A DNA stretch of 64,000 bases from positions 177,353,744 to 177,417,743 of the forward strand of contig CM030363.1 in NCBI GenBank assembly GCA_017893485.1, written 5' to 3'. The number at the start of each line of letters is the position of its first letter. Position 1 is the first letter of the stretch. A program made the position numbers and the translations under genes. Below are positions 1 to 11,679 of this stretch, piece after piece. Origin of the DNA: Hemerocallis citrina. Lineage: Eukaryota > Streptophyta > Magnoliopsida > Asparagales > Asphodelaceae. The notes beneath the pieces were generated by a model. The model was not told where the DNA came from, did no database searches, and saw only the letters and a program-made list of their open reading frames with translations.

Positions 1-832
1 ACCTAATATAAGTGATGACTTTGATGAAAAGAGAATGACCAGTCTCTCAGTTGTATTCAGTCTGTCTAGTCACCTCCATTGAGTGTACCTGAGTCACCCA
101 TCCTTTCCTAAGTCACTTGGCAGCCTATAGATTTTATCCATATGTTAGAACATCCTGGAGTCACAGAGTCTGCACTCACATTTGAATATCACATTCATGA
201 CTTGTATAGAGAAATTTTCAAGGACTTAATGACAATAATTTTAACTATAAGTTAATAGCAGATACTAGAAGGAAATTTATAACTTTTGATATTGGTGACG
301 AAGTGATGGTTCGGATTCATCCGGAACGGTTTTTCATCTGGATCCGTTAAGAACTTCAACATACGTGCTGCACGCCCATTTAAGATTCTACATACAATCA
401 ATGATAATACCTATGTCGTTGACCTTCCTGAAGGTTTTGACATAAGTAAGACTTTTCAATATTGAGGATCTAGTACTTTATGAAGGCTCAAAATTTAACC
501 ATAGAAATTTTCTTATAGATGAACCTACCCTGCAGCCTAATGGTGAGATTCCCACATTTAATCCTCTACCTGATACTATTCACCTACCGACAGAAGAATT
601 GAATAATATTTTAGATGATCAGATAATCTCTACAAGACATGGTGGTATGCACAAGTATTTGGTGAGGTAGAAGAACAAGCCGAAGTCGGATGATACTTGC
701 AGTGATCATAAGGGGCTCCTGCAACTGGATTCAGATCTTTTGGAGCACCATGACAGGAACACTTGTTTTGACTCGATTGGATCGGGCTTTCTCCCACCCG
801 AAGAGAATGATGAGGACATCAATTCTATCTAA
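1..832 (+). pseudogene. Ty3/gypsy chromovirus pol, C-terminal part (integrase tail plus chromodomain)
   Basis: Broken frames encode the end of a chromovirus polyprotein. From about 290 there is a GDEVMVRIHPERF stretch, then the beta-strand-rich integrase C-terminus (NTYVVDLPEGF, FNIEDLVLYEG at about 405-490). A chromodomain-like segment follows (about 605-720: ILDDQIISTRHGG, KYLVR, KPKSDDT), then an acidic tail ending ENDEDINSI with a stop at 830-832. In this family the chromodomain steers integration towards particular histone marks. Breaks: a stop (668-670) replaces the tryptophan that normally follows KYLVR, frameshifts lie near 340 and 460, and the 5' part is outside the window. The lineage (chromodomain Ty3) is secure; the clade within it (Reina- or Tekay-like) is a guess. 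Confidence 0.85.
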
Positions 833-1885
833 TTTAGTATTTTATTTCAGTGCCATATTTGTTTTTTGGTAATTATAGCTATATGCAATCTTTCTTTGTT
901 GTATTAGAATATTTTTGAGATTTTTAGAATCTTTTGAGATTTGTATCAAGCTTTGTTTTGAGCCTATTTATAGGTCCTGAGATTAATGAGAAAGATATGC
1001 TATTCCTGATTAAAAAAATTATTGTGTTAAGTTTTGCTCTTTCCTCTTCTCCTTTGTGTGATACAATTGAGATCCAGTTTTGTTAGGGTTTGTGATAAAT
1101 CCTAATAAACTTTTAGAGTTTGTGATAAATTCTAAAACTATCCCAAAATTCTCAAATGCAATACAAATTCCAAACCTTAATTTTCCAAATCACAAAATCA
1201 ACCCAAACCCAAAACTGCACCTCCTACTGTTCTTCTTCTCCAACCCATACCCTTCATCTCCGGCACCCCCCCGTCCCCGGCGTCCTACTCCTTGGCCGTC
1301 GCCCTCCCTGTCGTCGACCACCTAGCACAACCCCTCGAGCTTTCTCCCACCCGGAGAGAATGATGAGGACATCAATTCTATTTAATTTAGTATTTTATTT
1401 CAGTACCATATTTGTTTTTTGGCAATTATAGCCATATGTAATCTTTCTTTTATGCATTAGAATATTTTTGAGATTTTTAGAATATTTTGAGATTTGTATC
1501 AAGATTTGTTTTGAGCCTATTTATAGGCTCTGAGATTAATGAGAAAGATATGCTATTCCTGATTAAAAAAATTATTGTGTTGAGTTTTGCTCTTCCTCTT
1601 CTCCTTTGTGTGATACAATTGAGATCCAATTTTGTTAGAGTTTGTGATAAATCCTAATAAACTTTTAGAGTTTGTGATAAATTCTAAAACTATCCCAAAA
1701 TCCTCAAATCCAATACAAATTCCTAACCCTAATTTTCCAAATCACAAAATCAACCCAAATCCAAAACTCCACCTCCTGCTGTTCTTCTTCTCCAACCCAT
1801 ACCCTTCATCTCCGGCACCCCCTCCTCTCCGACGACCTACTCCCTGCCCGTCGCCCTCCCTGTCGTCGACCACCCAGCACAACCC
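786..1885 (+). repeat. 553-bp tandem duplication over the pol stop and start of the LTR
   Basis: Sequence from 786 (gctttctcccacccg...) recurs from 1339 and stays closely similar to about 1885. Each unit carries the last roughly 15 codons of pol with its stop, the AT-rich stretch with a TATA-like tatttatagg, and a CT-rich block. The second unit differs by scattered substitutions, so the duplication is not recent. Confidence 0.85.
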
Positions 1886-2230
1886 CAACCCCGACCATCC
1901 CCTTTCCCCGTTTCGCTCTCGACATTAATAGCAGACCGAAACCCCACCTCTCTTTCCCCCTACTCCGATCGGCGAGCTTCAGCGCCAGTAATCGCCCAAC
2001 GCCCCACCGCTATTGTTTTCCTTCCCGTCGACCTCGACCCCCATCGACGTCGCACCGCTCGCCGCCAGCGCCACCTTCAACGCCGCACCCAGACCCGCCA
2101 ACCCAGATCCGCCAGCCATTGTTCTTGAAGTTGTTGCTGCCATTACTGTCTTTTTGATTGCTGTGCTCTTCTGAGATCTACGCTGAGTTCTTCGAACTCT
2201 CGGTATACTCTTTCTAATTCTCAAATATTT
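833..2230 (+). mobile_element. Probable 3' LTR region of the chromovirus
   Basis: Sequence just after the pol stop should hold the polypurine tract and 3' LTR. Seen here: TATA-like tatttatagg at about 969 and 1519, then CT-rich leader-like sequence to about 2210. I could not fix LTR ends because the 5' LTR lies outside the window and the duplication blurs the start. A minus-strand open frame (1979-2224) in the CT-rich part looks like chance. Confidence 0.45.
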
Positions 2231-3180
2231 GTGTTATACTACTTTATTATCTCTATTATATTATTTGATTTAACTGTTGATCACAAATATTGAGAGCAAG
2301 TGTTCCACTTGTCTAATCAGAGTACAAATCAGTATTGAATCTTTTACTTGCTAAGAATGTTTAGGAATTTGATTATTGATTGTTAGAACTGAATTATTAA
2401 TTGGGCTTGTTAAACTTAAGTCAATTCTTGAAAATCCATCAAACCGATTAATTATTTAAAATTTTAAGTTTGATCCGCATTATATGTTGGTAAAATTAAT
2501 CCTTTAAGATTTTTGGAAATTCTCTATTTAGGGTTAGTTTTATATCAGTGATGTTTCCATTTGGTGAATCTGCTCTAAGGATAAGCATATTCACTAGAAA
2601 TTAGGCTAAGCTAAAGGCTCAAATATGATCAACTTTAAGTCTCACACTTCATTGACGCGGTCAGCTTTCCCATCTCAACAGTCAACTAGACGAAGAAACT
2701 TTTGTAATTTATTACACCTAAATACACCCAACAATAATATAACAAAGCTAGCAATGTGATAAAAGAAAGAGAAGTACTAAGAACCTGCAAGTGCATGCAA
2801 TCAAAACCAATCTAGGTTTGATGGATGTTCGAAAACAACCACTTATGATGGCTAGCTTCTAAATAATAAATGTCAACGTCATGTTGGTTAAGAAATTATT
2901 CGTTGGAATATCAGTTGTACATCAGTTGTACGATAGATTCATCACCTTAAAGCTTCTATGACTAGTCATCTCACCTTTGTTGTGCATTGACTACTTGGTT
3001 AATTTCTATGTTCATCTTCTGCAGCATATGGTTTAACTTTTCTCCCAATGTATATCTTTATCTATTTCATTCTGCTTTCATTTCCACCCAAAACTTATAT
3101 ATATATATATATGTAATTAATTGGGGAGAAGAGTGAAGTACATTTCTGGTTATTATCTTATTCAACCTCGAAACCTGCAG
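2231..3180. other. AT-rich intronic or intergenic stretch before the SEU-like exon
   Basis: No coding similarity found. It ends in a plausible plant 3' splice site (acctgcag, cut after 3180). By inference this is the intron upstream of the SEU-like penultimate coding exon, and the chromovirus remnant lies in the same intron. I looked for the preceding conserved SEU exon here and did not find it. Confidence 0.5.
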
Positions 3181-4617
3181 ATATCGGAGGTGGTAAATAG
3201 TATGAAAGATTTGATCGATTATAGCAAAGACACAGGCACTGGGCCTATGGGTAAGTTTTTCTACTTACATTTGATATGCAAGTAAGAATCCGCCAATCAT
3301 TTATGACTTGTCTTTGCTCATGAATATTGTTTAGATTTTGGTTCTGTTACATGTTTTCGAACAAACATAATTAGTATCTGTGTAATTCTTTTTCAATAAA
3401 TGTCCACCTACTTATTTTAGAAGAAACCTGAGCCTTATCTGGACGAGACAATATAGACCCACCTAATCCTTTTCTGCAAGACCCACTACAAAATTGTAGC
3501 CATACTAATTGAAAGAGCATGGAAAATAATGAGGCTAGCAATTTTCATGTCCTGCGAGAATGTGGAACCCTTTATCTTGATACCGAATTTTGAAATATTA
3601 TGATGAGGTAGTTTCACATTTCCAGCAAATTCTTTTTAAAAGGTTAGACCTCGTTATATGCCACACTACCGATTCAGACGGTTAAGATTTTAAGGAAGAC
3701 ATAGAGGATTAGAGGGGGTTTCTGAATATAGCATTCTCATATGTAATGATATTTATAGTTTAAAATTTTCATGTTGCAATTATATGTTTTCTTCTGGGGT
3801 TTCAGAAAGCCTCATCAACTTCCCCCGGAGGAATTCAAGTTCGTCAGGGCTCCACCCCCAACAACAAGCTCAACAATCCGAGGAACATCAACAAAATGCC
3901 CAAAATCCGATGAATTCTCACCCCAATGGAGTTAGTAGCATAAATAATTCCATCAACGGTCCATCATCCACTCCATCGACAACCACCATTGCCAGCATTC
4001 TACACCACCAGAACTCGATGAACTCTCGACAAGAAGGCAGTCAAATGGGCAGCACGAACACCACCCCATATGGTGGTGGGACCCAAATACCCTCAACCAG
4101 TTCTACCAATTCTCTCCCACAATCGCAACCCAACCCATCTTCCCCTTTCTCACCACCTACCCCATCTACATCGAATAACAACATGATCCCAACCTCTCGT
4201 AATCTTGCTACTCACCTTAATTCTGTGACTTCTCCTGCCAATATGCCTGACCTGTCCGATTCACATAGTTCAGTACCACAAATCCTTCAAGAGATGATGT
4301 CTTCTTCGCCTATGAATGAGATGAAGGGTATGAATGGAAATTCGGGTATTAACGGTGGGATGGGTTTTGAAAGCATGGGTGGTGTCGGTCCGATGGCGAC
4401 TGTGGGGGGCCTAAGAGCAGCCATGGTGAATAACGGATTGGGGATGAATGGTAGAGTTGGGGTTGGAATGAGTAATAATCACATGTCACAGAATGTAATG
4501 GCACTGAACCATCATCAACGACAGCAGCAGAGTATTATGGGAAACCAGCTTATCGGGGGTGTTGGATCTGTTAATAACTTCAATAATCTTCATTTTGATT
4601 GGAAACCCTCTCCCTAA
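3181..4617 (+). CDS. SEU: SEUSS-like transcriptional co-regulator, last two coding exons
   Basis: Exon A is 3181-3250 (70 nt) and exon B is 3806-4617; the intron 3251-3805 has GTAAG and TTCAG ends. Exon A encodes ISEVVNSMKDLIDYSK and its last base pairs with the first two of exon B to give the Glu of GPM-ESLINFPRR, a junction well conserved in plant SEUSS proteins. Exon B is the low-complexity C-terminal region rich in Asn, Ser, Met and Gln, with PDLSDSHSSVPQILQEMM near its middle and the terminal FDWKPSP. In Arabidopsis, SEUSS is a nuclear adaptor with a LIM-binding-like domain that works with LEUNIG to repress AGAMOUS; that domain is upstream, outside the window. About 293 residues are present with no internal stop. 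An ATG at 3784 lies in the intron and is not the start. SEUSS-LIKE paralogues are the alternative. Confidence 0.88.
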
Positions 4618-5204
4618 TAATTCCAAGGAGTTATGTGCATGTAATTTGTGTTCAATATGGCAAATGCCCAAATGTGTGCACCATGTATAGCTCATCTCTA
4701 GATTCGTACTAATTCACAGGGAAGGACCGAGCATTGTAGAGCTATACTTAATGAAAAGCTCGTTCAAGCAGGAAGAGGTAATCATCAGTTATACACTAAA
4801 AAGTTAAAAATGGAAGGGCGCCAGAGCAAAATATGGAGATAGAATTATCTCGGAGGTAATAGTTAACTAGAACTTTTTTTTGTAAAACATCATAATTTAG
4901 GATTTTTTTTTGTTCTTTTCTTTTGTTGTATATGGTGCTGCTTAAATTTAACCCCATCCTGTATGAGTGTTATAAATCTAAAATGTGATGATTAAATTCT
5001 ATTTCTGTTGGTCTTCTTGGTTTGTTTTTGTTTGTTGTTAGGACAATTGATGAGACCCATGAAAGAATCAGCAAGATCAAAATCTTGGACGATCTTTGGT
5101 GTGATTTGAATCAATCCTTTTTCTTGTATGTTTTGGATAATTTTGATAAGTTATGTTACTAATTAAGGTAAAAGATATGATAGCTTGTGGCCTTACAGAA
5201 GATA
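4618..5204 (+). other. 3' UTR of the SEU-like gene, with a possible UTR intron
   Basis: A second in-frame TAA (4618-4620) follows the stop directly. A GT at 4778-4779 (ggaagag|gtaatc) and a pyrimidine-rich stretch ending ttgttag at 5041 could bound a 3' UTR intron of about 260 nt. This is inference from splice-like signals only. No clear polyadenylation site was fixed. Confidence 0.4.
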
Positions 5205-5292
5205 TTGTGCTAAACCGAGCAGAATGGAAAATCTGGATTCATGTAGCCTAACTCCAATTGGTTAGGAAAAAGGCTTTGTTGTTGTTGTTGTA
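5205..5292 (+). mobile_element. 3' part of an Au-type SINE
   Basis: The stretch ends ttcatgtagcc...ttggttaggaaaaaggctttgttgttgttgttg. The ggctttgttgttgttgttg tail preceded by a short hairpin is the hallmark 3' end of plant Au SINEs. The tRNA-related 5' half with its A and B boxes is not recognisable, so this is a truncated copy. Confidence 0.6.
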
Positions 5293-6387
5293 TGTTACTA
5301 ATTGCGGTGTTTAGTTTACATTGGTAAACTGAAGATTTGAAAATTTTGATCTCCTTTACAAATTATGTCAGATCAGATGCCCCATTTCAATTGGTGTATT
5401 ACTATCATATAGTGGTTTTGAATTTGAAAATTTGAGAGCTTGAATTTGATGTGGTTATTTACTTTGACTAGTTCCTTCTTACCTGAAGTTTTCTCAGCAA
5501 TTTGCCATCGAATAGAAAATTACTGTCATAGAAAAGAGCATAGAAGGAAAGTTAAGGACGGATGTTTGGTCTGTAAAAGTTCCTATCACTAAATTAAAAC
5601 TTTGGTTGTAGGAGGGTTGAAAGAAATTGCAATAGGTCCATTCAAGTCGAGAGTCCATTTTTTTTATGTGCCAAAGAAATAAGATAAATGTCCAACAGAT
5701 TGTGGATCGATACCTGAATTATATGCAATGGTGTTTTTTTTTAAATCTGCATTTAAATTGCGTAGCCGGTGGTATTTGAACTTTGGTTGCGCTGATATCA
5801 TAAAGAGTGATGAAATTATGACATATCATTCTATTAAATCAAATTGAATGTATATACAGTACAAGTTCAAGAGTTTAGAGTAGAGTCTAGAATCAATATG
5901 AGATCAAGAGTTTGGAATAGAAAAGTCAAAGGTGTAATTGAAGGAGAATCAATAAGAGAAGAGTTTAGAATAGGAAAGTATCTTAATCAACAATTAATCC
6001 TGAAATTTTGATTCTATTTTTAGAGACACCATGGTCAGCACCAATTCTACTATGGCTTTAGATTTTGTGGACCGTACGAACACCATTTTATGGCCTTGGA
6101 TTTTAGAGATTATATGGTACAAAAACATGTAAAATAGGTATGGGTAAACGGCGTGCATTAACGCAGTGATTTGCTTATTATCGTGCATGTACATTACAGA
6201 TCACTCATTTATAATCAGTCAACCATCCTATGATCTCTATTGGGATTCATACTTATGTTAGCCCCAATTCATACTTATGTTAGTTGTGTTGGGACAAATA
6301 TCAGACCATGGAAAGTTGATTTCGGCCTTCTACTGTCAATCACTGGGATATTGGCAAAACCACTTAGTCCATCAGATCCGGACCTTT
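5293..6387. other. Unassigned intergenic DNA
   Basis: AT-rich sequence with no credible coding region or clear repeat ends. Short open frames around 6000 and 6240 lack any family features. Confidence 0.5.
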
Positions 6388-6592
6388 GCACAGGGCCCGC
6401 CCCCACCTTAAGGTTGGTGAGGCAGTCGCCTCAGACCTCCGAATTTTTTACAATTTTAGGAGCTCAAAATTTGTATTTTTCTCGTAAATATATGCACGTA
6501 TTTTGCGTATAAAAAAAATTGTTATTAGGAGTCCAAAAATAATTATTTGGACCTTTTGCCTCGGGCACTGGGAACTCAGGCCGGCCCAGCAT
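6388..6592. mobile_element. Small hAT-like MITE remnant
   Basis: Two GC-rich ends face each other across an AT-rich core: cagggcccgcccccacc on the left and the complement of ctcaggccggccc on the right. GGGCCGGC-type inverted ends about 200 bp apart are typical of non-autonomous hAT elements. No clean 8-bp target duplication could be read. Confidence 0.4.
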
Positions 6593-7904
6593 TTGTATGT
6601 GCATGTATTTTAGTATCTAAAATGATAACACTTTTGCACTAACGATATGCAAAAGAAGATAAAATGACTCAACTGAGGACTCACAACCAACAACTTATTT
6701 GACAATTCAAAAGAAAAACCTAAATATTACAAGGTTATAGGTTCAAGAATGTTAGTATTCCATAATAACGGAAGAACTGAGAATGACCCCACTTTATACT
6801 TAACATATGATAAATTAATGGCTTTTTTTAGATGAACTAGGTTTGCCCATTGACACGTGCCTACGGTACGTCTTCGAAACGGTGCACCTGGTTTGATGAT
6901 ATAAAATAGTTTTGGAGATCCAGCAAATTAATTGAAGTAACAAACATACTATATGAGAAAACAGTATATCTGCCTTTAAGCTCAATCATCGTCTTCTTGA
7001 TCATTAGCTTGAACTTACCTGGAATACATATAGTTTGTTAGAAACACTGCATAGAATTTTTTTTAACTTCAGCATCGCTTTTAGATACTTGTAATAGTTA
7101 TGCAAGGACATTATCATATAGGTTTTATAGAGCTTACTCTAATCACATAACCACTATGAGCATGTATAAATATAATGGTAATGCAAGTGCATGTGTGAAG
7201 GTATCTACAATACTAATAATTTGAATATTTGTTTGTCTGAGACTCAGTTTGCAATTGAAATACCTCTTATTATTATTTCAATCAAAATGAAATATATGAA
7301 GTTCTCAAAACTCTAATCCAAGCTAATCATTTCTTTTATCTCCACTTTGTCTTACCATTGCACCTATATTAAAAAAAAAAGCAAAATGGATAAATAACAA
7401 ATTTACATTAGCTGTCTTTCTTGAGTGGAGAGTTTGCACAATTCACTGGTAAACTCCAGTCATCCCAATCCTATATATCCAAACATACACTAAAAATTCT
7501 TATATATTATGTTATCCATGGTTTCTAATAACCAGTGAAGGGAAGGAACACTTCACGATAATATTTTCTCTTGTATTAAAAAAAAGTTAATGTTGCATAT
7601 TTGCCAAGTTATTTTAGGTTGCTAGTCAGCTTACCTGTCCTGCTATGGTTTGGAAGCCCAAATTGAGGCCACTCTCACTTGCGTACATCTTAAATCAAAA
7701 CCAATAAAAAACTCATTAAATAAGTTACCAAATAAAAATTTTTTAAACCAAAAAATAAAACGATCATACCTCTCTGAACTTATATCCCATGTACACACAA
7801 AATTCGAGTTAGCAAAAAACTGAGTAATTCCCTGCCCACAAAATACTAAAAATTAGAATGAGAATTCGGTTAATGAAATGAAATTAGAGTTGTCGCTTCG
7901 CATA

Positions 7905-8012
7905 TAGAGGCTCTCGATTCGGTGGAGGGGAGTTGCCGATATGGAGTCGCTTGATATTCGTGCTCGATTTGGTGGAGGGGAGTCACCGATACGTAATCAG
8001 CAGCGGATCAGA
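7905..8012 (+). repeat. Imperfect direct repeat, two units of about 55 bp
   Basis: ctcgattcggtggagggga followed by gttgccgatatgg recurs as ctcgatttggtggagggga followed by gtcaccgatacg. It lies inside copy A of the non-autonomous element. Confidence 0.6.
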
Positions 8013-8049
8013 TATTGGCGACAACCTCTTGATTAGAATTTGATATTGG

Positions 8050-8400
8050 ATATGGATTTGGATTTTCTTTGAGATTTTCAAAATTTGGAAATTTCAAATT
8101 TCAAATTTTTTCAAATTTTCAGAATTTTAAATATTAAATTTTAAATTTCCAAAATTTCTTGAATTTAGAATTTTTTATTCTTTTAAAAATTTTTTTTCAA
8201 AATTTTTAAAATTTCAAAAATTTCAAAATTTTAATTTTTTTTTAAATTTAAAATTATTAAATATTTTAAAATAAAATATTTTTTAAAAAATATTTTATAT
8301 GTTTTTGAATTTTTGAATTATTTTAAAAGTTTTTAAAATTTTTGTTTTAAACTTTTTTTTAAATTTTTTAAATTTTTATTTTCTTAATTTTTTGTGTAGG
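8050..8400. repeat. Extreme A/T tract of short aaatttt-type words
   Basis: About 350 bp made almost only of A and T in runs such as tttcaaaattt, with G and C nearly absent, ending at the (GA)n tract. Confidence 0.8.
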
Positions 8401-8401
8401 G

Positions 8402-8402
<1 letters not shown>

Positions 8403-8440
<38 letters not shown>
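8403..8440. repeat. (GA)n microsatellite
   Basis: Nearly uninterrupted GA dinucleotides after a ggagg lead-in. Confidence 0.9.
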
Positions 8441-8445
<5 letters not shown>

Positions 8446-8661
8446 ATTAAATAAATAAAAGAGTTCTTTTGGGTGGGGGATTTGAATTTGAATTTTGGGG
8501 GAAAGCCTTTGGGGGAAAAATATGTTTTGTGAGGTTAGATATGGTCCTTTGATTTTGGGGGATTGAAAGAGAACCACTTCATTGCTTACTTTGTGTTTTA
8601 TTATGTAGATTATACAGTGAAAGTTCAATTCATTCAATTAGTCTCACATATTTTGTAAGAT

Positions 8662-9242
8662 AACTAGATTTGCCCGTAGGCACGTGCCTACGGCACGTCT
8701 TCGGAACGATACAAAATACGAAAAGCCATGTAAACAGTAAAACAACAATTATGTAGCTCAAGTTTGAATAATATGACAATAATTAGTTGTAAATAAAAGT
8801 CCATGTTTCTATTAGTATAGATTGAAAAATAATTATAAATGGGGTTGTAAAATCTAACTTCTTAGAACTTTAAGTGTGAAAAATGATGAAATTTAACTGT
8901 TGAAGAGATATTTGTTATTTTCAATATAACATGTGCAATAAAAAAATTCTAAAAAATTAAAAACATGAAATCTTAAAAATCTAAATTTCTAAGTAAATAA
9001 AGAAAGAATGGAAGAAAGAGATAGGGAGAGAGAGAAAGAAGGAAATATGAAAAAGTGAAGAGAAAAGAGAAAGATAGTAATAAAATATTGAGTTTTTTAG
9101 TTTTGGGGAGAAAAGATTGATTTTGGGATTTGAAATTTTGGAAGGAAAGATATATTTTGTGAGGTTAGATCTGGACCTTTGATTTTGGAGAATTGAAGGT
9201 GAGCTCCTCGATAGCTTTCTTTGGGTTTTATTATATAGATTA
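8662..9242 (+). mobile_element. Non-autonomous element, copy B
   Basis: A 580-bp copy directly following copy A. It starts taactagatttgcccgtagg and ends gggttttattatatagatta. The last 150 bp match the end of copy A, including the shared words tgtgaggttagat and ctttgattttgg. An 18-bp perfect palindrome with a CACGTG centre lies at 8675-8692. No coding capacity. Confidence 0.5.
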
Positions 9243-9722
9243 GTTTAACCACCATTATTTGTCCACTGCATGTGTTCTATAATCAAATATGACATGTTCT
9301 TATTGCACTATCTAATTTTCTAGGTATATAATGACAATAATGAAAATGTCCCAAATTAGATAATGAAGTGTTCATATGCTCACGTGCTCCAGAAGGTGAT
9401 TCTCGCAAGCACTTAATAAAAAAAATGTATTAAGAGAAAAGAGAAAGACAATAGTTGGTTTCATAATTAAAAAAATTTATTTGTATGTACCTTAGATCCT
9501 TGAATCTAAAGTGTTCAGCACAACCTCATCTCTAGTTATGTGTACATATATATAAGAGCATCTGTAGTATCTGGTTAAAATGCCAAAATTTAAAAAATAA
9601 ATAAATAAGGTGCTGTAATCATTGATTATATACCTAAATTTTGAATTTTTGGAATAGATTAAAAAGATGTGGTAATCATTGTTAAATTTGGAAGAAGATA
9701 TAAAAATTTGAAAAAAATTGCC
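9243..9722. other. Unassigned AT-rich DNA
   Basis: No coding similarity or repeat ends recognised. The minus-strand open frame at 9492-9776 is low-complexity and unconvincing. Confidence 0.5.
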
Positions 9723-10195
9723 GATGAAAGATGATTTTTCGTCCGTATAATCAGATGAAAGATCATCTTTCGTCACTGCATTTTTATTTTATTTAAATAT
9801 ATCAGATAGAAAATGATTTCATTTCTTGTCCGATCTAATTTCTTTTTAAAAAATCGATCAAACGGGAAATCATTTCCTGTCCAATCAAATTTTTAAAAAA
9901 ATTGAGCTCGGACGGGTAGATGATCTACTGTCCCATGCTCTTTCTTTCCAATTTGGATGGAAAAAATCCTAGAGACTAAGCCTATAAACATTTATATGTG
10001 TATAAACTATTTTTTAATTGAAATTTAATTATGAATTAAGATTTATTTAAACTTTAATAAGATTTAATTATGATCAAATTAAGAGTTAATTAGGAATTAA
10101 TTAGAAGATAAAATGATTTCCCGTCCGTTGGTTTTTTTATTTTAAAAATAAAAATAATAATTAATGGACGGGAAAATATTTATCGTTCGTCGATT
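9723..10195. repeat. Array of degenerate 20-25 bp palindromes
   Basis: At least six words fold on themselves, centred near 9733, 9763, 9818, 9871, 9921 and 10178, with cores such as gacgggaaat/atttcccgtc and gatgaaagat/atctttcgtc. Another half-word near 10125 faces the last one. Arrays like this are known near the ends of plant CACTA transposons, where a transposon protein binds them, but no CACTA terminus was found. Confidence 0.6.
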
Positions 10196-10233
10196 TTTTG
10201 TTGTATAAATTGTCCCTAATTTTCTTGTTAATC

Positions 10234-10958
10234 TGTCGAAACAAAAGAAATAAAAACGGATTTACCGGCCTATGGGGAAGTTGCGCGATACGCACTGCCC
10301 TAAGAGTTGATCCACGGTCTTATGTGCAGACGCTTCGCAGATGCTCCTAGTGGTAAAACCCCCGGTATCACCGGCGTCTCGCTGTCGCACACAACGTCGA
10401 GAGATGACCCGAACTTAGCCTTGCCCAGAACGAAGGTAAAAAACGAAAGAGAAGCGGAAGCAGCGAAGGGGACTGCGTTGATCGCGAAAGCAGCGAAGCA
10501 AAGAAGAAAGAATGTATTTTTTTTTTGTGGATCAGATGCGGTATTTTCAGTAGTAGCAAAACGGTAGGGTTTTTTGGAATATAAATACACACAAACGTGT
10601 GAACGTTGGGAGAGAAGAAGGCCAGAAAAATCGGATGTTCAGGAAGAATAAGTCAAAGGAAAAGAAATAAACAGCAAAAATAAGTTTTGGATCTCAACCC
10701 GAACCCGAAGAGCAATTTCGGATCGGCATTCATGTCCGCAGATGCGGGCGCGCACACTCGTGCCCACTACCGAACTGAACCGGGCCGGGCGGCGGCGGCG
10801 GCGCGCGCACGTGGCCCACGGGTTCTCTCCACACCACACTAGACTACAATGGGATAAAGAGTGGTTTGTATTATATACACTCACATGACATTGTCAACCA
10901 CCGATGTGGGACTAAAGAAAAAGAGGGAATCTTGGGTTTTGAACTAAAACAGCCAACA
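10234..10958 (-). mobile_element. LTR-like fragment, copia type
   Basis: Read on the minus strand it opens TGTTGGCTG (from 10958), then a tcccacatcggtgg word common near the start of plant copia-type LTRs, a TATA-like tatataatacaaacc, a GC-rich leader and a possible CA end near 10234. No target duplication matches, so ends are approximate. Small overlapping open frames here are not supported as genes. Confidence 0.4.
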
Positions 10959-11471
10959 TTTTTTATATATTAAAATTTAAAATTTGGGTTCAAACGACTA
11001 CAGCTGAAACCTAATTTTTTTTCTTTTTATTTGCTAAGTACCCAAAATTTGAATCTCAACGATCTAATACCCTACTCAATTATTTTTCATTTTATCAGTT
11101 GAACCGTTTATAGAATAGCAATCATTATTCTAATTTAAGGCTCACACTGGTTGAATTGGGTCCAGGAGCACCCGAACACAACTCAATATTTTCATTTATC
11201 AATCTCATACGATGAAAAATAATAAAAAATTAAATAAAATTTTGAGGGTTTCTCCAAAATTCAAATATTCTCAAATTCCCTTATCAAAATTAGCATCATA
11301 TATCTTATAAAAATAATATTATAATCAATATGCACTTCACTGTCTAATATTTCACTATCTAATATGCCACAGTCATTGCACCATTTACTTCCCTGAGTAC
11401 ATAACAAAAGCAACAAAATATACTAATCCAAATAATCAAATGCACATTATCCCCCAAAACATACACATCTA
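10959..11471. other. Unassigned AT-rich DNA
   Basis: Nothing coding or structured recognised. Confidence 0.5.
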
Positions 11472-11672
11472 GGGATGCTTTCGGATAAGGATATATCCGA
11501 TCCGATTCGTATTCAAATCCAATTTTTTTACGGATACCGATATGAAAAATCCATATTCGGACGGATACGAATACGAATTCGGATATCCAAATCCAAAAAA
11601 ATTCGGATGCGGATACAGATGCAGATATCTCTTAAAAAAGCAGATTCGGATACGGATATCTGCAAATATACA
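11472..11672 (+). mobile_element. CGGATA-rich MITE-like fragment
   Basis: Begins tagggatgctttcggata, then many cggata, ggatac and gatatcc words on both strands. The start matches the complement of 57060-57090. TAGGGATG-type ends fit non-autonomous hAT elements. The 3' end runs into a catatatatg tract where the next element begins. Open frames reading repeated Ile-Arg are artefacts of the repeat. Confidence 0.5.
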
Positions 11673-11679
11673 TATATAT

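Larger units (their letters stand above)
6838..8613 (+). mobile_element. Non-autonomous element, copy A (same ends as copy B)
   Basis: It starts ctaggtttgcccattgacac followed by gtgcctacggtacgtcttcg and ends with a roughly 150-bp block (about 8465-8613) finishing ttttattatgtagatta. Both ends match copy B at 8662-9242. The interior has a short repeat, a 350-bp A/T-only style tract and a (GA)n. Start and end blocks are not inverted copies of each other, which fits a Helitron-like element better than a TIR element; that class call is inference. Confidence 0.45.

Noticed and set aside
5760..5830. Possible degenerate primer-site region (gcgctgatatcat)
   Set aside because: It has too many differences from TGGTATCAGAGC on either strand, and no LTRs flank it.
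10300..10884. Ala/Ser-rich secreted-protein-like frame on the minus strand and its overlaps
   Set aside because: They lie in an LTR-like segment with a TATA box and leader, and several overlapping frames are equally open.
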